The notes under the pieces are model-generated. The model worked only from the letters and a program-made list of their open reading frames with translations. It was not told the origin of the DNA and searched no databases. 43,246 nucleotides of DNA from Streptosporangiaceae bacterium (GTDB taxonomy: Bacteria > Actinomycetota > Actinomycetes > Streptosporangiales > Streptosporangiaceae): positions 1 through 43,246 of the forward strand of contig JAICYD010000055.1 in assembly GCA_025934375.1 (NCBI GenBank), read 5' to 3'. Below are positions 32,478 through 41,907 of the stretch, one piece after another; the stretch's first letter is position 1; each line of letters opens with the position of its first letter. The translations under genes were made by a program, and so were the position numbers.

Positions 32478-34109
32478 TTGTCTGTCGGTGAGCAGGCATC
32501 CGCCCCCCCGGCGGTCGAGCTGCGCAACATCTCCAAGGATTTCGGCAGCAACCAGGCGCTGGACCGCGTGGACCTCCGGATCGGCCCTGGCGAGGTGGTC
32601 GGGCTCGTCGGGCAGAACGGCTCGGGCAAGTCGACGCTGGTGAAGGTGATGTCCGGAGTGCACGAACCCGAGCCCGGCGGCCGCCTGTTCGTCAGCGGCG
32701 AGGAGGTCCCGCTGCCGCTGGCCCCTGGCCAGGCCAGCGAGATCGGGCTCAGCTTCGTGTACCAGAACCTGGCGCTGGCGGGCGGTCTGACCGTCCTGGA
32801 GAACCTGACGCTCGGCCAGCGGATCACGGGCGGCGCGCGGGCATGGTCCCCGATCAACTGGCTCAGGGAGCACAAGAGGGCCGCGGCTGTCCTGGACCGC
32901 TACGATGTCCGGCTCGATCTTGACCAGCACACGGGCCAGCTGGCGCCGGTCGACCAGGCGCGGCTCGCGATCGTCCGGGCCGCTGAGGACCTGCGCCGGT
33001 ACCGCACGCGCAGCGGCCACAAGCACTCGGTGCTCGTCTTGGACGAGCCGACCGTGTTCCTGCCCGAGGAGGACGTCGAGCACCTGTTCGACGTCATCCG
33101 GGCCGTCGTGGCGGAGGGGGCGGGCGTGCTGTTCATCTCGCACGACCTGGTCGCCGTCCGCTCGATCACCGACCGGGTCGTCGTGCTGCGCGACGGCCGG
33201 GTCGTCGCCGACGTGGCCGCGGGCGGGTACGACGAGGACGCCCTGGTCGCCCTCATCGTCGGCGCATCGGCGCGGTCGGCCGCCAGCGCCCCGGCGGAGG
33301 AGGCGCGGGCGGCGGCGAAGCTGGCCCCGGTGATCTCGCCAGGCCCCGAGGACGCGACCCCAGGAGGCCAGAGCGTAGCGATCGAGCACTTGGTCGACGG
33401 GCGGCTGACGGGGCTGTCGTTCGAGATCGGCGCCGGGGAGATCCTCGGCATGGCCGGCCTCATCGGCTCCGGTGCCGAGGATCTGCCGTACCTGCTGTTC
33501 GGCGCGCGCCAGGCCGACCGCGGCACGCTGCGCCTGGGCGGCAAGGCCCTCAACATCGGCTCGCTCAGCCCGCAGCGCAGCGTGCGCGAGCGCATCGCGC
33601 TCGTCCCCGCCGACCGTCACGTGCTCGGCCTGGGCGAGCAGCTCGAACTGTGGGAGAACATCGTCATGCTCGTCGAGGACGAGCATTACCGGGGTGGCGT
33701 CTTCCATCGCGGCGAGCTGGTGAGCCTGGCGCGCGAGGCCATCGACCGGTTCGAGATCCGGCCGCCGCAGGCGCACGCCGTCACCGCGACATTCTCCGGC
33801 GGCAACCAGCAGAAGGCCCTGCTGGCCAAGTGGCTGATCGCCCGGCCGCGGCTGCTGCTGCTGCACGAGCCGACGCAGGGAGTGGACGTCGGCGCCCGCA
33901 AGGACATCTACCGGTTCGTCAAGTCGGCCGCCGCCTTGAGCCAGATGGCGGTGCTGTGGGTGACGACGGACTTCGGCGAGCTCGCCGAAGTCTGCGACCG
34001 GGTCATCGTCTTGTCGGAAGGACGGCCGGTCGCCACGCTCACCGGCGAAGGACTGAGCGACGACGCAATCACTACCGCCGCGTTGCGGCAGATCAGGGAG
34101 GCCAGATGA
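32478..34109 (+). CDS. sugar ABC transporter, duplicated ATPase (RbsA/XylG type)
   Basis: 543 aa with two nucleotide-binding domains. NBD1 (about 10-260) has Walker A GQNGSGKST and Walker B LVLDEPT, but the LSGGQ signature is replaced by LAPVDQ. NBD2 (about 290-535) has a degenerate Walker A (GLIGSGAED), as usual in this family, with a good signature FSGGNQQK and LLLHEPT. It energises import of the sugar. The TTG at 32478 is chosen because AAAGGAG lies seven bases upstream; an ATG at 32473 is out of frame. Its stop overlaps the permease start (ATGA). Confidence 0.88.
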   Translation: MSVGEQASAPPAVELRNISKDFGSNQALDRVDLRIGPGEVVGLVGQNGSGKSTLVKVMSGVHEPEPGGRLFVSGEEVPLPLAPGQASEIGLSFVYQNLALAGGLTVLENLTLGQRITGGARAWSPINWLREHKRAAAVLDRYDVRLDLDQHTGQLAPVDQARLAIVRAAEDLRRYRTRSGHKHSVLVLDEPTVFLPEEDVEHLFDVIRAVVAEGAGVLFISHDLVAVRSITDRVVVLRDGRVVADVAAGGYDEDALVALIVGASARSAASAPAEEARAAAKLAPVISPGPEDATPGGQSVAIEHLVDGRLTGLSFEIGAGEILGMAGLIGSGAEDLPYLLFGARQADRGTLRLGGKALNIGSLSPQRSVRERIALVPADRHVLGLGEQLELWENIVMLVEDEHYRGGVFHRGELVSLAREAIDRFEIRPPQAHAVTATFSGGNQQKALLAKWLIARPRLLLLHEPTQGVDVGARKDIYRFVKSAAALSQMAVLWVTTDFGELAEVCDRVIVLSEGRPVATLTGEGLSDDAITTAALRQIREAR

Positions 34110-35149
34110 GCGCCCCGCACGGAGCGGCCGCTCCGCCCGAAGCCGGCCGCCAGGAGGAGCCGCCGCGGCGCGCCGGGCGGTCGGCGGTCCGGCGCCTGGG
34201 GCTGTCGCGCTACACGATCGTCATCGTGTTCGCCGCCATGGTCATCGCGTTCGGGATAGACATACCCTCGACCTTCTTGTCGATCGGCAACCTGTCCAAC
34301 ATCCTCGGCTCCCAGGCGGTGCTGTTCATCCTGGTGATGGCCGTGCTGCTGCCGACGATCATGGGCGACTTCGTCGACTTGTCGCTCGGCTCCTCACTGG
34401 GCCTGTCCGCGATGACCCTGGCCGTGGTCAACGTGCAGCACGGGACTAACGTGATCCTCGCGTGCCTGGCCGGAATCGGCGCGGCGCTCGTGGTCGGCCT
34501 GGTCAACGTCGTCTTCGTGGTGTACTTCGACAACGATCCGTTCATCGTGACGCTCGGCACGATGACGATCGTGCAGGGAGTCATCTACATCATCTCCGGG
34601 AACAACAGCGTCGGGATCGTCTCAACGAACCTGTCGGACTGGGTATTCAACAACGACTTCCTGTCGATCCCGCTGGAGTTCTATTACGGCCTGGCCATCT
34701 TCCTCGTCGTCTGGTACGTGCTCAGCTTCACCCCGGTCGGGCAGAAGGCGCTGGTGATCGGGCAGTCGCGCGAGGTGGCCCGGCTGACCGGCGTGCGTGT
34801 GAACCGCCAGCGAGCCTGGGCCTTCATCCTCGGGGCGGGCATCGCCGGCATCGCGGGGATCGCCTACGCGGGCACTAACGGGACTGTCGACCCGCCGGCT
34901 GGCAGCACGCTGATCCTGCCGGCCTTCGCGGCGGTCTTCCTCGGGGCGACCCAGATCAAGCCTGGCCGCATCAACGCGCTCGGCGCCCTGATCGCGGTCT
35001 ACTTCCTGGCCACCGGTACCGCCGGGCTGCAGCTGCTCGGCACGCAAAGCTACTACCAGCAGATCTTCTACGGCGTCGCCCTGGTCGCGGCGGTCACGAT
35101 CCCGAAGGCCAACCGCGACCGCATCTTCAAGAAGAAGCGGTCCGCCTGA
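34106..35149 (+). CDS. sugar ABC transporter permease
   Basis: 347 aa. A basic N-terminal tail (about 35 residues) is followed by eight or more hydrophobic segments, for example IVIVFAAMVIAF, VLFILVMAVLLP, LAGIGAALVVGLVNVVFVV and FGAGIAGIAG-like turns. The region QSREVARLTGVRVNR is the cytoplasmic EAA-like loop that meets the ATPase. The protein forms the membrane channel as a homodimer. Overlaps the ATPase gene by four bases. It lies 22 bases before an SDR gene in the same operon. Confidence 0.88.
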   Translation: MSAPHGAAAPPEAGRQEEPPRRAGRSAVRRLGLSRYTIVIVFAAMVIAFGIDIPSTFLSIGNLSNILGSQAVLFILVMAVLLPTIMGDFVDLSLGSSLGLSAMTLAVVNVQHGTNVILACLAGIGAALVVGLVNVVFVVYFDNDPFIVTLGTMTIVQGVIYIISGNNSVGIVSTNLSDWVFNNDFLSIPLEFYYGLAIFLVVWYVLSFTPVGQKALVIGQSREVARLTGVRVNRQRAWAFILGAGIAGIAGIAYAGTNGTVDPPAGSTLILPAFAAVFLGATQIKPGRINALGALIAVYFLATGTAGLQLLGTQSYYQQIFYGVALVAAVTIPKANRDRIFKKKRSA

Positions 35150-35171
35150 CCGCGGGCAAGGGAGGTAGCAC

Positions 35172-35978
35172 GTGACCGTCATCGAGGACCTGTTCAGCGT
35201 CCGGGGCAAGGTCGCCCTGGTCACCGGGGCGGCGTCCGGCCTCGGGCACGCGTTCGCGGCGATCTTGGCCGACGCCGGGGCGCACGTGGTCGTGGCCGAC
35301 GTGGACCAGTTCGGCGCGGAGAAGGTCGCCGCCGAGCTGGGGTCGGCGTCGGCGGCGGTCCTCGACGTCGCCGACCGGGCTGCGGTGGACGCGCTCGCGG
35401 ACCAGGTCGTCGCCGAGCACGGGCACCTGGACATCGCGTTCGCCAACGCCGGCGTGGCGCGCGGCACCCCGCCGCTGGTCGCCTCGGGCGTGGTCGATGA
35501 GTTCGGCCTGGACGACTACAACGCCCTGATCGACGTGAACCTGCACGGCGTCGTCTACACGATCCGCGCGGCGGCCCGGCACATGAGGAGGCAGCAGTCG
35601 GGCTCGATCGTGGCGACCGCGTCAACCGCCGGGATGCGCAACGACCCGTTCGTGCCGTACTCCTACGCGATCGCCAAGGCCGGGGTGATCAACCTCGTCA
35701 AGCAGGCCGCCCACGACCTGGCCCGCTGGAACGTGCGGGTGAACGCGATCTCGCCCGGCCCGTTCAAGACCAGCATCGGCGGCAAGGGTCCCACGAGCGC
35801 CGCGGCCGAGGACCGCTGGAACGCCGTCATCCCGCTGGGCCGGATGGGCGACCCGAAGGAGATCCGCGGCCTGGCGTTGCTGCTGGCCAGTGACGCGGGC
35901 AGCTTCATGACCGGCGGCGTCTACCCTATCGACGGCGGCGCCCTGCTGCAGGGGCCGTCCCTGCCGGCGGTGGAGTAG
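35172..35978 (+). CDS. short-chain dehydrogenase/reductase (SDR)
   Basis: 268 aa classical SDR. TGAASGLG binds the cofactor, VADVD suggests NAD, ANAG is present, and the active site has Ser in ATAST and Tyr/Lys in YSYAIAKAG. C-terminal GGVYPIDGGA is standard. GTG start with GGGAGG seven bases upstream. Last gene of the importer operon, so it probably oxidises the incoming sugar or polyol. Converges with the beta-helix gene 27 bases away. Confidence 0.88.
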   Translation: MTVIEDLFSVRGKVALVTGAASGLGHAFAAILADAGAHVVVADVDQFGAEKVAAELGSASAAVLDVADRAAVDALADQVVAEHGHLDIAFANAGVARGTPPLVASGVVDEFGLDDYNALIDVNLHGVVYTIRAAARHMRRQQSGSIVATASTAGMRNDPFVPYSYAIAKAGVINLVKQAAHDLARWNVRVNAISPGPFKTSIGGKGPTSAAAEDRWNAVIPLGRMGDPKEIRGLALLLASDAGSFMTGGVYPIDGGALLQGPSLPAVE

Positions 35979-36005
35979 CGGGGCGACGCCAGTACTGAGG
36001 CCCCA

Positions 36006-37796
36006 TCAGGCGAGCGCGGCCCAGAACGCGGTGGTGCTGAGCGCGTTGCTGGCCATCGCGATCGAGGCGGGGAGCGTGGCCTGGCCGGCGGCGTTGGTCG
36101 CGAACCTGGCCGCGCTGGCGGGCAGGCCCGCGTTGACCGCGCTGGGGCCCTGCGCGCTGGCCCGGCCGAAGGCGGGCCGGGCCGGGCCGTTGGCCAGCAG
36201 CGCCACGTAGGCCCAGCCTTGCTGGACGTAATGCGAGCCGCTCCCGGCCAGCGTCATCGCGTGCAGGCCCGGCGACGTCCACGCCAGGCTCTGGTCGGCG
36301 GTCTGGGCGATGAGGACGCCGCCGGCGGAGTACAGCCCGGCGAAGTTCCGGCCGGCGGCCAGCCCGGACCCGGGGGTCACCACCTCGACGAGGATGCTGG
36401 CGACGGGCCCGGCGGTGTAGACGGGCACCTTGACCAGGTACAGCACGCCGGCCGCGGGGACGGCGGAGGCGGTCTGCAGCACCGGGTCATAGGCCCAGCC
36501 CCGCAGGCCCTGGTCCTGCGCGGACGGATCGGGCTGGGACGGCGCCGGGAGGTTCAGCGTCTGCGCCGACGTGGCCACCGTCGCCGTCAGCAGGCCGGGG
36601 GCCACCAGGAGCTTCCCCTTGCCGTCCCAGTTGACCGGGCGGCCGCCGGCCGCGCAGGCGATGTACCCGCCGTTGACCGACACGAAGGCCGAGCTGGCCA
36701 CGGTCAGGCCGTAGTACGGGGAGTCCGCCCCGGTGCTCTGGTCGCCCTGGCGGGCGGTCACCGTGGAGCCGTCGATCACCACGGGAAGGGCGGAGTTGAC
36801 CACCTTGATGCCGCTGTAGCCGCCGCCGGCGGCGTTGTTGTAGCCGTCCCGGCGGAACTCGCACCCGTTGAGCTGGATGCACCCGTTGCCGGTCACGCCG
36901 CTGACCACGAACCCGTCGCCGCTGTTGCGATCGGTGGTGCACTGGGTGAAGCTGGTGCCGCCCCAGGTGCCCGTCATTGTGAGCTTGAACCCCGCTCCGG
37001 CGCTGCCGGTGCCGTCCTCGGCGCGGCAGGCGGTGAACGTGGTGCTGGTGGCCTTCTTGATCGCCCACCCGTGCGTGGCGTGCCCGGCCGACAGGCAGTT
37101 GGTGAACCACGAGTCGGCCGTGGTGACGTCGAACCCGGATCCGGTGCCGGTGCTGTACCCGGCGCGGAAGACTCCGACCTGCCGCATGACGACCGTCCCG
37201 CCGTTGACCACGATGCCCGAGCCCGGCGTGACGCCGACGACGACGTTCTCCAGCACCGGGCCGCTGCCGCTGGTGCCGCCGGTCAGGCGGATGCCCGCGG
37301 TCGTGCCCGCGGGCAGGGCAGACCCGTGGATGGCGAGGTCGCGAATCGAGAAGTCCGGCTGGCCGCCATCGTCGATCATCGCCGCGCCGGTGAACCCGCT
37401 GGCGGCGTCGATGATGGCGGCGTTGATGCCCGCGCTCTCGAAGCCGGCGTTGACGGAGTGGCTGCCCTGCAACCGGACGCCGGCCCCGGAGATGAGCAGC
37501 GGCGCGGAGACGGCGTACTTCCCGGCCGGGACGTACACCACGCCGCCCGGCGGGCACGCGGCGATGGCGGCCTGGATCGCGGCGGTGGAGTCCTTGGCGC
37601 CGGCCGGGTCGGCGCCGTACTGGTCAACGACGTTGAGCCAGTCCGTGGGGCCACCGCCGGCCGCGGCCTGGGCCTTGGGTGATGACTGGCCGGGCAGGAG
37701 GTCGGCGAAGGCCGCCACTCCCGCCGCGCCGGCGACCGCCGCGGTGATCAGCCTGCGACGCCCCGCGCGCTCGGCGTCAGAGAACCCGCGTGCCAC
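36006..37796 (-). CDS. secreted right-handed beta-helix protein (pectate-lyase-3-like), Tat signal
   Basis: 596 aa. The N terminus has a twin-arginine signal (GRRRLITAAVAGAAG) ending near AQA. A pectate lyase superfamily beta-helix follows (about 55-400), starting WLNVVDQYGADPAGAKDSTAAIQAAI and CPPGGVVYVPAGKY, with regular short repeats of Gly/Asn/Val-rich turns. The remaining part is a small beta domain. Such proteins bind or cut polysaccharides; the sequence does not show a clear catalytic set. GTG 37796 has GGGGG nearby; an in-frame TTG at 37820 is possible. It is in line with the exporter gene upstream, 65 bases away. Confidence 0.78.
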   Translation of the reverse strand: MARGFSDAERAGRRRLITAAVAGAAGVAAFADLLPGQSSPKAQAAAGGGPTDWLNVVDQYGADPAGAKDSTAAIQAAIAACPPGGVVYVPAGKYAVSAPLLISGAGVRLQGSHSVNAGFESAGINAAIIDAASGFTGAAMIDDGGQPDFSIRDLAIHGSALPAGTTAGIRLTGGTSGSGPVLENVVVGVTPGSGIVVNGGTVVMRQVGVFRAGYSTGTGSGFDVTTADSWFTNCLSAGHATHGWAIKKATSTTFTACRAEDGTGSAGAGFKLTMTGTWGGTSFTQCTTDRNSGDGFVVSGVTGNGCIQLNGCEFRRDGYNNAAGGGYSGIKVVNSALPVVIDGSTVTARQGDQSTGADSPYYGLTVASSAFVSVNGGYIACAAGGRPVNWDGKGKLLVAPGLLTATVATSAQTLNLPAPSQPDPSAQDQGLRGWAYDPVLQTASAVPAAGVLYLVKVPVYTAGPVASILVEVVTPGSGLAAGRNFAGLYSAGGVLIAQTADQSLAWTSPGLHAMTLAGSGSHYVQQGWAYVALLANGPARPAFGRASAQGPSAVNAGLPASAARFATNAAGQATLPASIAMASNALSTTAFWAALA

Positions 37797-37819
37797 GGCA
37801 CCCCCATGCGTTAGTAACA

Positions 37820-37843
37820 ATCAGTGACTGAATCGTAACTGAT
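37820..37843. promoter_or_regulatory. inverted repeat ATCAGTGAC-N6-GTAACTGAT, candidate operator
   Basis: Nine-base arms match at eight of nine positions around a six-base spacer. It lies between the exporter stop codon and the beta-helix gene start, where a promoter is expected. A second small palindrome GTTAGTAAC (37810-37818) sits beside it. The binding protein is not known. Confidence 0.4.
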
Positions 37844-37861
37844 ATGGGGCGGGCGGGGACG

Positions 37862-40800
37862 TCAGGCGGCGTATTCGGCGTCGCCGACGAAGGCCTCCCA
37901 CAGGCCGGCGTACACCCCGCCGTGCGCCAGCAGTTCCTCGTGGGTGCCCACCTCGGCGACCTGGCCGTGGTCCATGACGACGATCCGGTCGGCCCGGGCC
38001 GCCGTGGTCAGCCGGTGGGCCACCACGATGGTGGTCCGCGACGAGGTCAGCTGCCGCGTGGCCCGGGTCACCAGGGCCTCCGAGGCCAGGTCGAGCGCCG
38101 CCGTGGCCTCATCGAGCAGCAGGATGTCGGGGTTGGCCAGGTGCGCCCGGGCCAGCGCGACGAGTTGCCGCTGGCCGGCCGACAGGCTCCGGCCCCGCTC
38201 GCCGACCGGGTGGCCGTACCCGCCGGGCAGGCGGGCGATCATGTCATCGGCGCCCACCGCCCGCGCGGCCGCCTCGATCTCGGCGGGCGTCGCCGACGGC
38301 CGCGTATAGGCGATATTGTCGGCGACCGTCCCGCTGAACAGGTAGGACTCTTGCGGCACGACGCCAAGCCGGTGCCGGAAGGCGGTGAGGTCATACGCGC
38401 GCACGTCCACCCCGTCGACCAGCACCGCGCCGCCGGTGACGTCGTAGAACCGGGCGATGAGCTTGACGATGGTGGACTTGCCCGCGCCGGTCTGCCCGAC
38501 CAGCGCCACGGTCTCGCCCGGCGCGACGGTGAACGACACGTCCGACAGCACGTCCTTGCGGGCGGTACGGGGGGTCGCGCCCCCGGGAGACTCGCGGGGG
38601 GTACGGGGGGTCGCGCCCCCGGGAGACTCGCGGGGGGTACGGGGGGTCGCGCCCCCGGGAGACAGCAGCCCACCTCCGTAGCTGAACCGCACGTTCCGCA
38701 GCTCGATCCGCCCGGAGAGCCCGTCACCGGGCACCGGGGATGGCGCGTCCGCGAGCGGCACCGACGTGGTCAGCCGCAGCAGCTCACCGATCCGCGACAG
38801 CCCGACCGCGGCCTGCTGGTAGCCGTCGAACACCTGCGAGAGCTGCTGGATCGGCGCGAACACCATGTCGATGTACAGCAGGTAGGCGATGAGCGCGCCG
38901 GTCGTCAGCGCCCCCGAGCGCACTTGTCCCACTGCGAGCAGCAGCACTACCGTGCCGGCGACCGTGGACAGCGTCTGCACGAACGGGAAGTACAGCGAGA
39001 TGTACTTCTGCGCCCGCATCCGTGACTCCCGGTAGGAGAACGAGCGATCGGCGAACCGTGCCCGGTTCTCGCCCTCCCGGCGGAATGCCTGGGTCACCCG
39101 CAGCCCGGCCACGTTCTCGGCCAGGTCGGCGTTGACGACCGACACCCGTTCCCTGGCCTCGTTGTAGGCGCGGGAGGCCTTGGCCCGGAAGATCACGGTG
39201 GCGACGATCAGCACCGGCACGATCGACAAGACGAACAGCCCCAGCCGCACGTTGATGATCAGCATCGCGATCAGCACGCCGAAGAACGTCAGCAGCGAGC
39301 TGATCATGGTCACCAGGCCGGTCTGCAAGAACGAGGACAGCGCGTCCACGTCCGATGTCATGCGGGTCATGATCCGGCCCGACAGCTCGCGCTCGTAGTA
39401 GTCCAGCCCGAGCCGCTGCAGCTGGGCGAAGATCTTCACCCGCAATGTGAACAGCAGCCGCTCCCCGTTGCGCCCCACGACCAGGACCTCGGCCATGTTG
39501 ACCAGCCAGTCGGCGGCCACGATGCCCAGCCCGGCCAGCGTGATCAGCAGCACCACCGACAGCGCCTTGCCCTGCACGCCGTGGTCGATGCCGCCGCGCA
39601 CCAGGGCCGGCAGCGCCAGGTTCGCCGCGGTGTCCAGGCCGTCGAGGATCAGCCCGGCGACCAGCGCGACCATCAGCGGCTTGAGCAGCTTGCGCAGCGT
39701 GAAGCGCTGGTCGGCGGCCCGGGCCTGGGCGATGTCCACCCCTGGCTTGTCGCTGGCCGCCGGCAGCGCCTCCACCGCCGCGAGCAGCTCCGGGCTGGGC
39801 GGGATACTGCCGATCATCCCGTCCATGGGGCCGCCCCGCCCGGTGGACGTCGCCGCCCGCGTCCCGTTCCACCGGGCGGCCGGCGCGCTCGCCCCGCTCT
39901 TGCCGTTGGCGCCGTCCGCGCCGTGCGCGCGGTCCGCGCGGTTCGCGCCGTTCGCGCCGGCCAGGGGCGCCGACGCCGGCGGCGCGACTCGGGCGGGGGA
40001 CAGGACGTCTCCGGCGTCGATGCCCTCGGCGTCGTCGCCGGGGCCTGAGATGAGCATGGTGTACAGCGCGCAGCGGCGGCCGAGCTCCGCATGGGTGCCG
40101 ATGTCGGCGACCCGGCCTTCGCGGTCGAGCACCGCGATCCGGTCGGCCAGGTTCAGGGTGGACCGCCGGTGGGCGATCAGCAGCGTGGTCCGCCCCTGCA
40201 TGACCCGGTGCAAGGTGGCGTGGATCTCCGCCTCGATCCGAGGGTCGACCGCCGAGGTCGCGTCATCGAGCAGCAGCAGCCGCGGGTTCGTGATCAGCGC
40301 GCGGGCCAGCGCGACCCGCTGGCGCTGCCCGCCCGACAGCGTCAGCCCCTGCTCGCCGACGACCGTGTCGTAGCCGTCGGGCAGCGCGCGGATGAACTCA
40401 TCGGCCTCGGCGGCCCTGGCCGCCGCGACCACCTGCGAGTGCGTCGCGCCGGGGCGGCCGTAGGCGATGTTGGCGGCGACGGTGTCGGAGAACAGGAAGC
40501 TGTCCTCCATGACCATGCCGATCGCCATGCGCAGCGATTCTTGCGTCACGTCGCGCACATCGTGCCCGCCGATACGGACGGCACCGCCGCGCACGTCATA
40601 GAACCGGGGGAGCAGCAGCGACAGCGTCGACTTCCCGGACCCGGACGCGCCGATCACGGCGACGGTCTCTCCCGGCTGGACCCGCAGTGACAGGCCGCGC
40701 AGGACCGGCTGGGAGGCGACGTAGCCGAACTTCACGTCATCGAAGTCGATCCCGTTGGCGTCGGCCGGCAGCTCGATCGCGTCGGGCTTGTCAGTGATCA

Positions 40801-41851
40801 CCGGGCGGGAGTCGATGACCTCCAGGACGCGGATCACGCTGGCCCTGGCCTCCTGGCCCATGGTCACGAAGCCGGTCAGCACCCGGACCGGGCCGGTGAG
40901 CTGCGCCAGGTAGGAGGAGAAGGCCAGGAAGGTGCCGAGGGTCACGTGGCCGTTGATCGCCAGCCAGCCGCCGAGGGCCAGCACGCCGAGCATGCCCAGC
41001 AGCGGGACCGCGGTCAGCGCCGGGTTGTACCGGGCGGTCAGCCGGATGGTGCGCAACCGGGAGGCGAACAGCCCCTCGCTGGCGGCCTCCAGCCGCCGCA
41101 TCTCCTGCTCCTCCTGACCGAAGCCCTTGATCACCCGGACCCCGCCGATGGCCTCCTCGACGATCCCGGCGACCTCGCCGACCTGCTGCTGGGCGTGCCA
41201 GCTGGCCGGGAACAGCCTCTTGCGGGACGCGCGGGCGATCACCCACAGGGCGGGTGCGACGGCGGCCGCGACCAGGGTCAGCGGCGGCGACAGCGTGACC
41301 ATGATGACCAGCGAGAAGACGAACAGCACAATGCTGCCCAACGACAGCGGCACCATCTGCAAGGTGCCCTGCACCATGTTGAGGTCGGAGATCGAGCGGC
41401 CCACCAGCTGGCCGGTGTGGATCTCGTCTTGCCGGGCGCCATCTAGCCGCGACAGGGAGTCGAACAGCTCGGTGCGCATCTCGTGCTGCACGTCCAGCGC
41501 GATGCGCCCACCCCAGAACCGGCGCATGAAGACTCCGCCGAAGTTGGCCGCCGCTGCGATAAGCAGCCCGATGACCAGCGGCGCGATCGAATCGCGGCGC
41601 GTCACGATCACGTTGTCGATCACGTCTCGCTGCAGCAGCGGGATCGTCAGCGCCGCGAACGTCGCCAGCAGCGTCCCGCCCATCGAGATGAGCACCGCCC
41701 GCGGATGCCGCCAGCAGTACCGCGCCATCCGCCGCACCCAGTGCCGTTCGCTGGAGTGCTGATCGCCGGCGGGCTGCCCGCCGGAGGGGCCAGCACCGTT
41801 GCCAGACTCAGTTACCCGCACGCCGCTGGTGTGCATGCTGATGTCAATCAC
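37862..41851 (-). CDS. giant fused ABC exporter (TMD-NBD-TMD-NBD)
   Basis: 1329 aa. Two complete half-exporters are fused: TMD1 about 40-330, NBD1 about 365-600, a linker rich in Ala/Asn/Gly, TMD2 about 725-1010, NBD2 about 1080-1310. NBD1 has Walker A GASGSGKST, signature LSGGQRQR and Walker B LLLLDDATSAVD (Asp in place of the catalytic Glu). NBD2 has GQTGAGKST, signature LSAGQRQ and LLLLDEATAALD. One ATP site is therefore degenerate, as in heterodimeric multidrug or lipid exporters. A 12-residue repeat (SPGGATPRTPRE, three times) sits before NBD2. GTG at 41851 is the most upstream start; ATG at 41836 is possible. Confidence 0.9.
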   Translation of the reverse strand: MIDISMHTSGVRVTESGNGAGPSGGQPAGDQHSSERHWVRRMARYCWRHPRAVLISMGGTLLATFAALTIPLLQRDVIDNVIVTRRDSIAPLVIGLLIAAAANFGGVFMRRFWGGRIALDVQHEMRTELFDSLSRLDGARQDEIHTGQLVGRSISDLNMVQGTLQMVPLSLGSIVLFVFSLVIMVTLSPPLTLVAAAVAPALWVIARASRKRLFPASWHAQQQVGEVAGIVEEAIGGVRVIKGFGQEEQEMRRLEAASEGLFASRLRTIRLTARYNPALTAVPLLGMLGVLALGGWLAINGHVTLGTFLAFSSYLAQLTGPVRVLTGFVTMGQEARASVIRVLEVIDSRPVITDKPDAIELPADANGIDFDDVKFGYVASQPVLRGLSLRVQPGETVAVIGASGSGKSTLSLLLPRFYDVRGGAVRIGGHDVRDVTQESLRMAIGMVMEDSFLFSDTVAANIAYGRPGATHSQVVAAARAAEADEFIRALPDGYDTVVGEQGLTLSGGQRQRVALARALITNPRLLLLDDATSAVDPRIEAEIHATLHRVMQGRTTLLIAHRRSTLNLADRIAVLDREGRVADIGTHAELGRRCALYTMLISGPGDDAEGIDAGDVLSPARVAPPASAPLAGANGANRADRAHGADGANGKSGASAPAARWNGTRAATSTGRGGPMDGMIGSIPPSPELLAAVEALPAASDKPGVDIAQARAADQRFTLRKLLKPLMVALVAGLILDGLDTAANLALPALVRGGIDHGVQGKALSVVLLITLAGLGIVAADWLVNMAEVLVVGRNGERLLFTLRVKIFAQLQRLGLDYYERELSGRIMTRMTSDVDALSSFLQTGLVTMISSLLTFFGVLIAMLIINVRLGLFVLSIVPVLIVATVIFRAKASRAYNEARERVSVVNADLAENVAGLRVTQAFRREGENRARFADRSFSYRESRMRAQKYISLYFPFVQTLSTVAGTVVLLLAVGQVRSGALTTGALIAYLLYIDMVFAPIQQLSQVFDGYQQAAVGLSRIGELLRLTTSVPLADAPSPVPGDGLSGRIELRNVRFSYGGGLLSPGGATPRTPRESPGGATPRTPRESPGGATPRTARKDVLSDVSFTVAPGETVALVGQTGAGKSTIVKLIARFYDVTGGAVLVDGVDVRAYDLTAFRHRLGVVPQESYLFSGTVADNIAYTRPSATPAEIEAAARAVGADDMIARLPGGYGHPVGERGRSLSAGQRQLVALARAHLANPDILLLDEATAALDLASEALVTRATRQLTSSRTTIVVAHRLTTAARADRIVVMDHGQVAEVGTHEELLAHGGVYAGLWEAFVGDAEYAA
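38565..38662. repeat. 36-bp tandem repeat, three copies, in-frame in the exporter gene
   Basis: Units begin at GTACGG 38565, 38601 and 38637; the third is incomplete. Each contains the palindrome GGGGG(T)CGCGCCCCC and codes for SPGGATPRTPRE. Related by sequence to the palindromic insert in the FAD gene (26214-26266) but in opposite orientation to the reading frame. Confidence 0.85.
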
Positions 41852-41882
41852 CGTCCCCGTGAAGGATGAGCCTTGGCCACTC

Positions 41883-41907
41883 GTTACAGAACGCCGAGAC
41901 CTGTAAC
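41883..41907. promoter_or_regulatory. inverted repeat GTTACAG-N11-CTGTAAC, candidate operator of the exporter
   Basis: Perfect seven-base arms with an 11-base spacer, 32 bases upstream of the exporter start. Size and position fit a TetR- or MarR-type repressor site, which is common for drug exporters. No regulator gene is adjacent, so the protein must be encoded elsewhere. Confidence 0.45.

Noticed and set aside
31407..33866. 819-codon minus-strand frame antisense to the sugar importer
   Set aside because: No domains, Arg/Asp/Val-rich shadow composition, and the plus strand carries clear ABC genes over the same bases.
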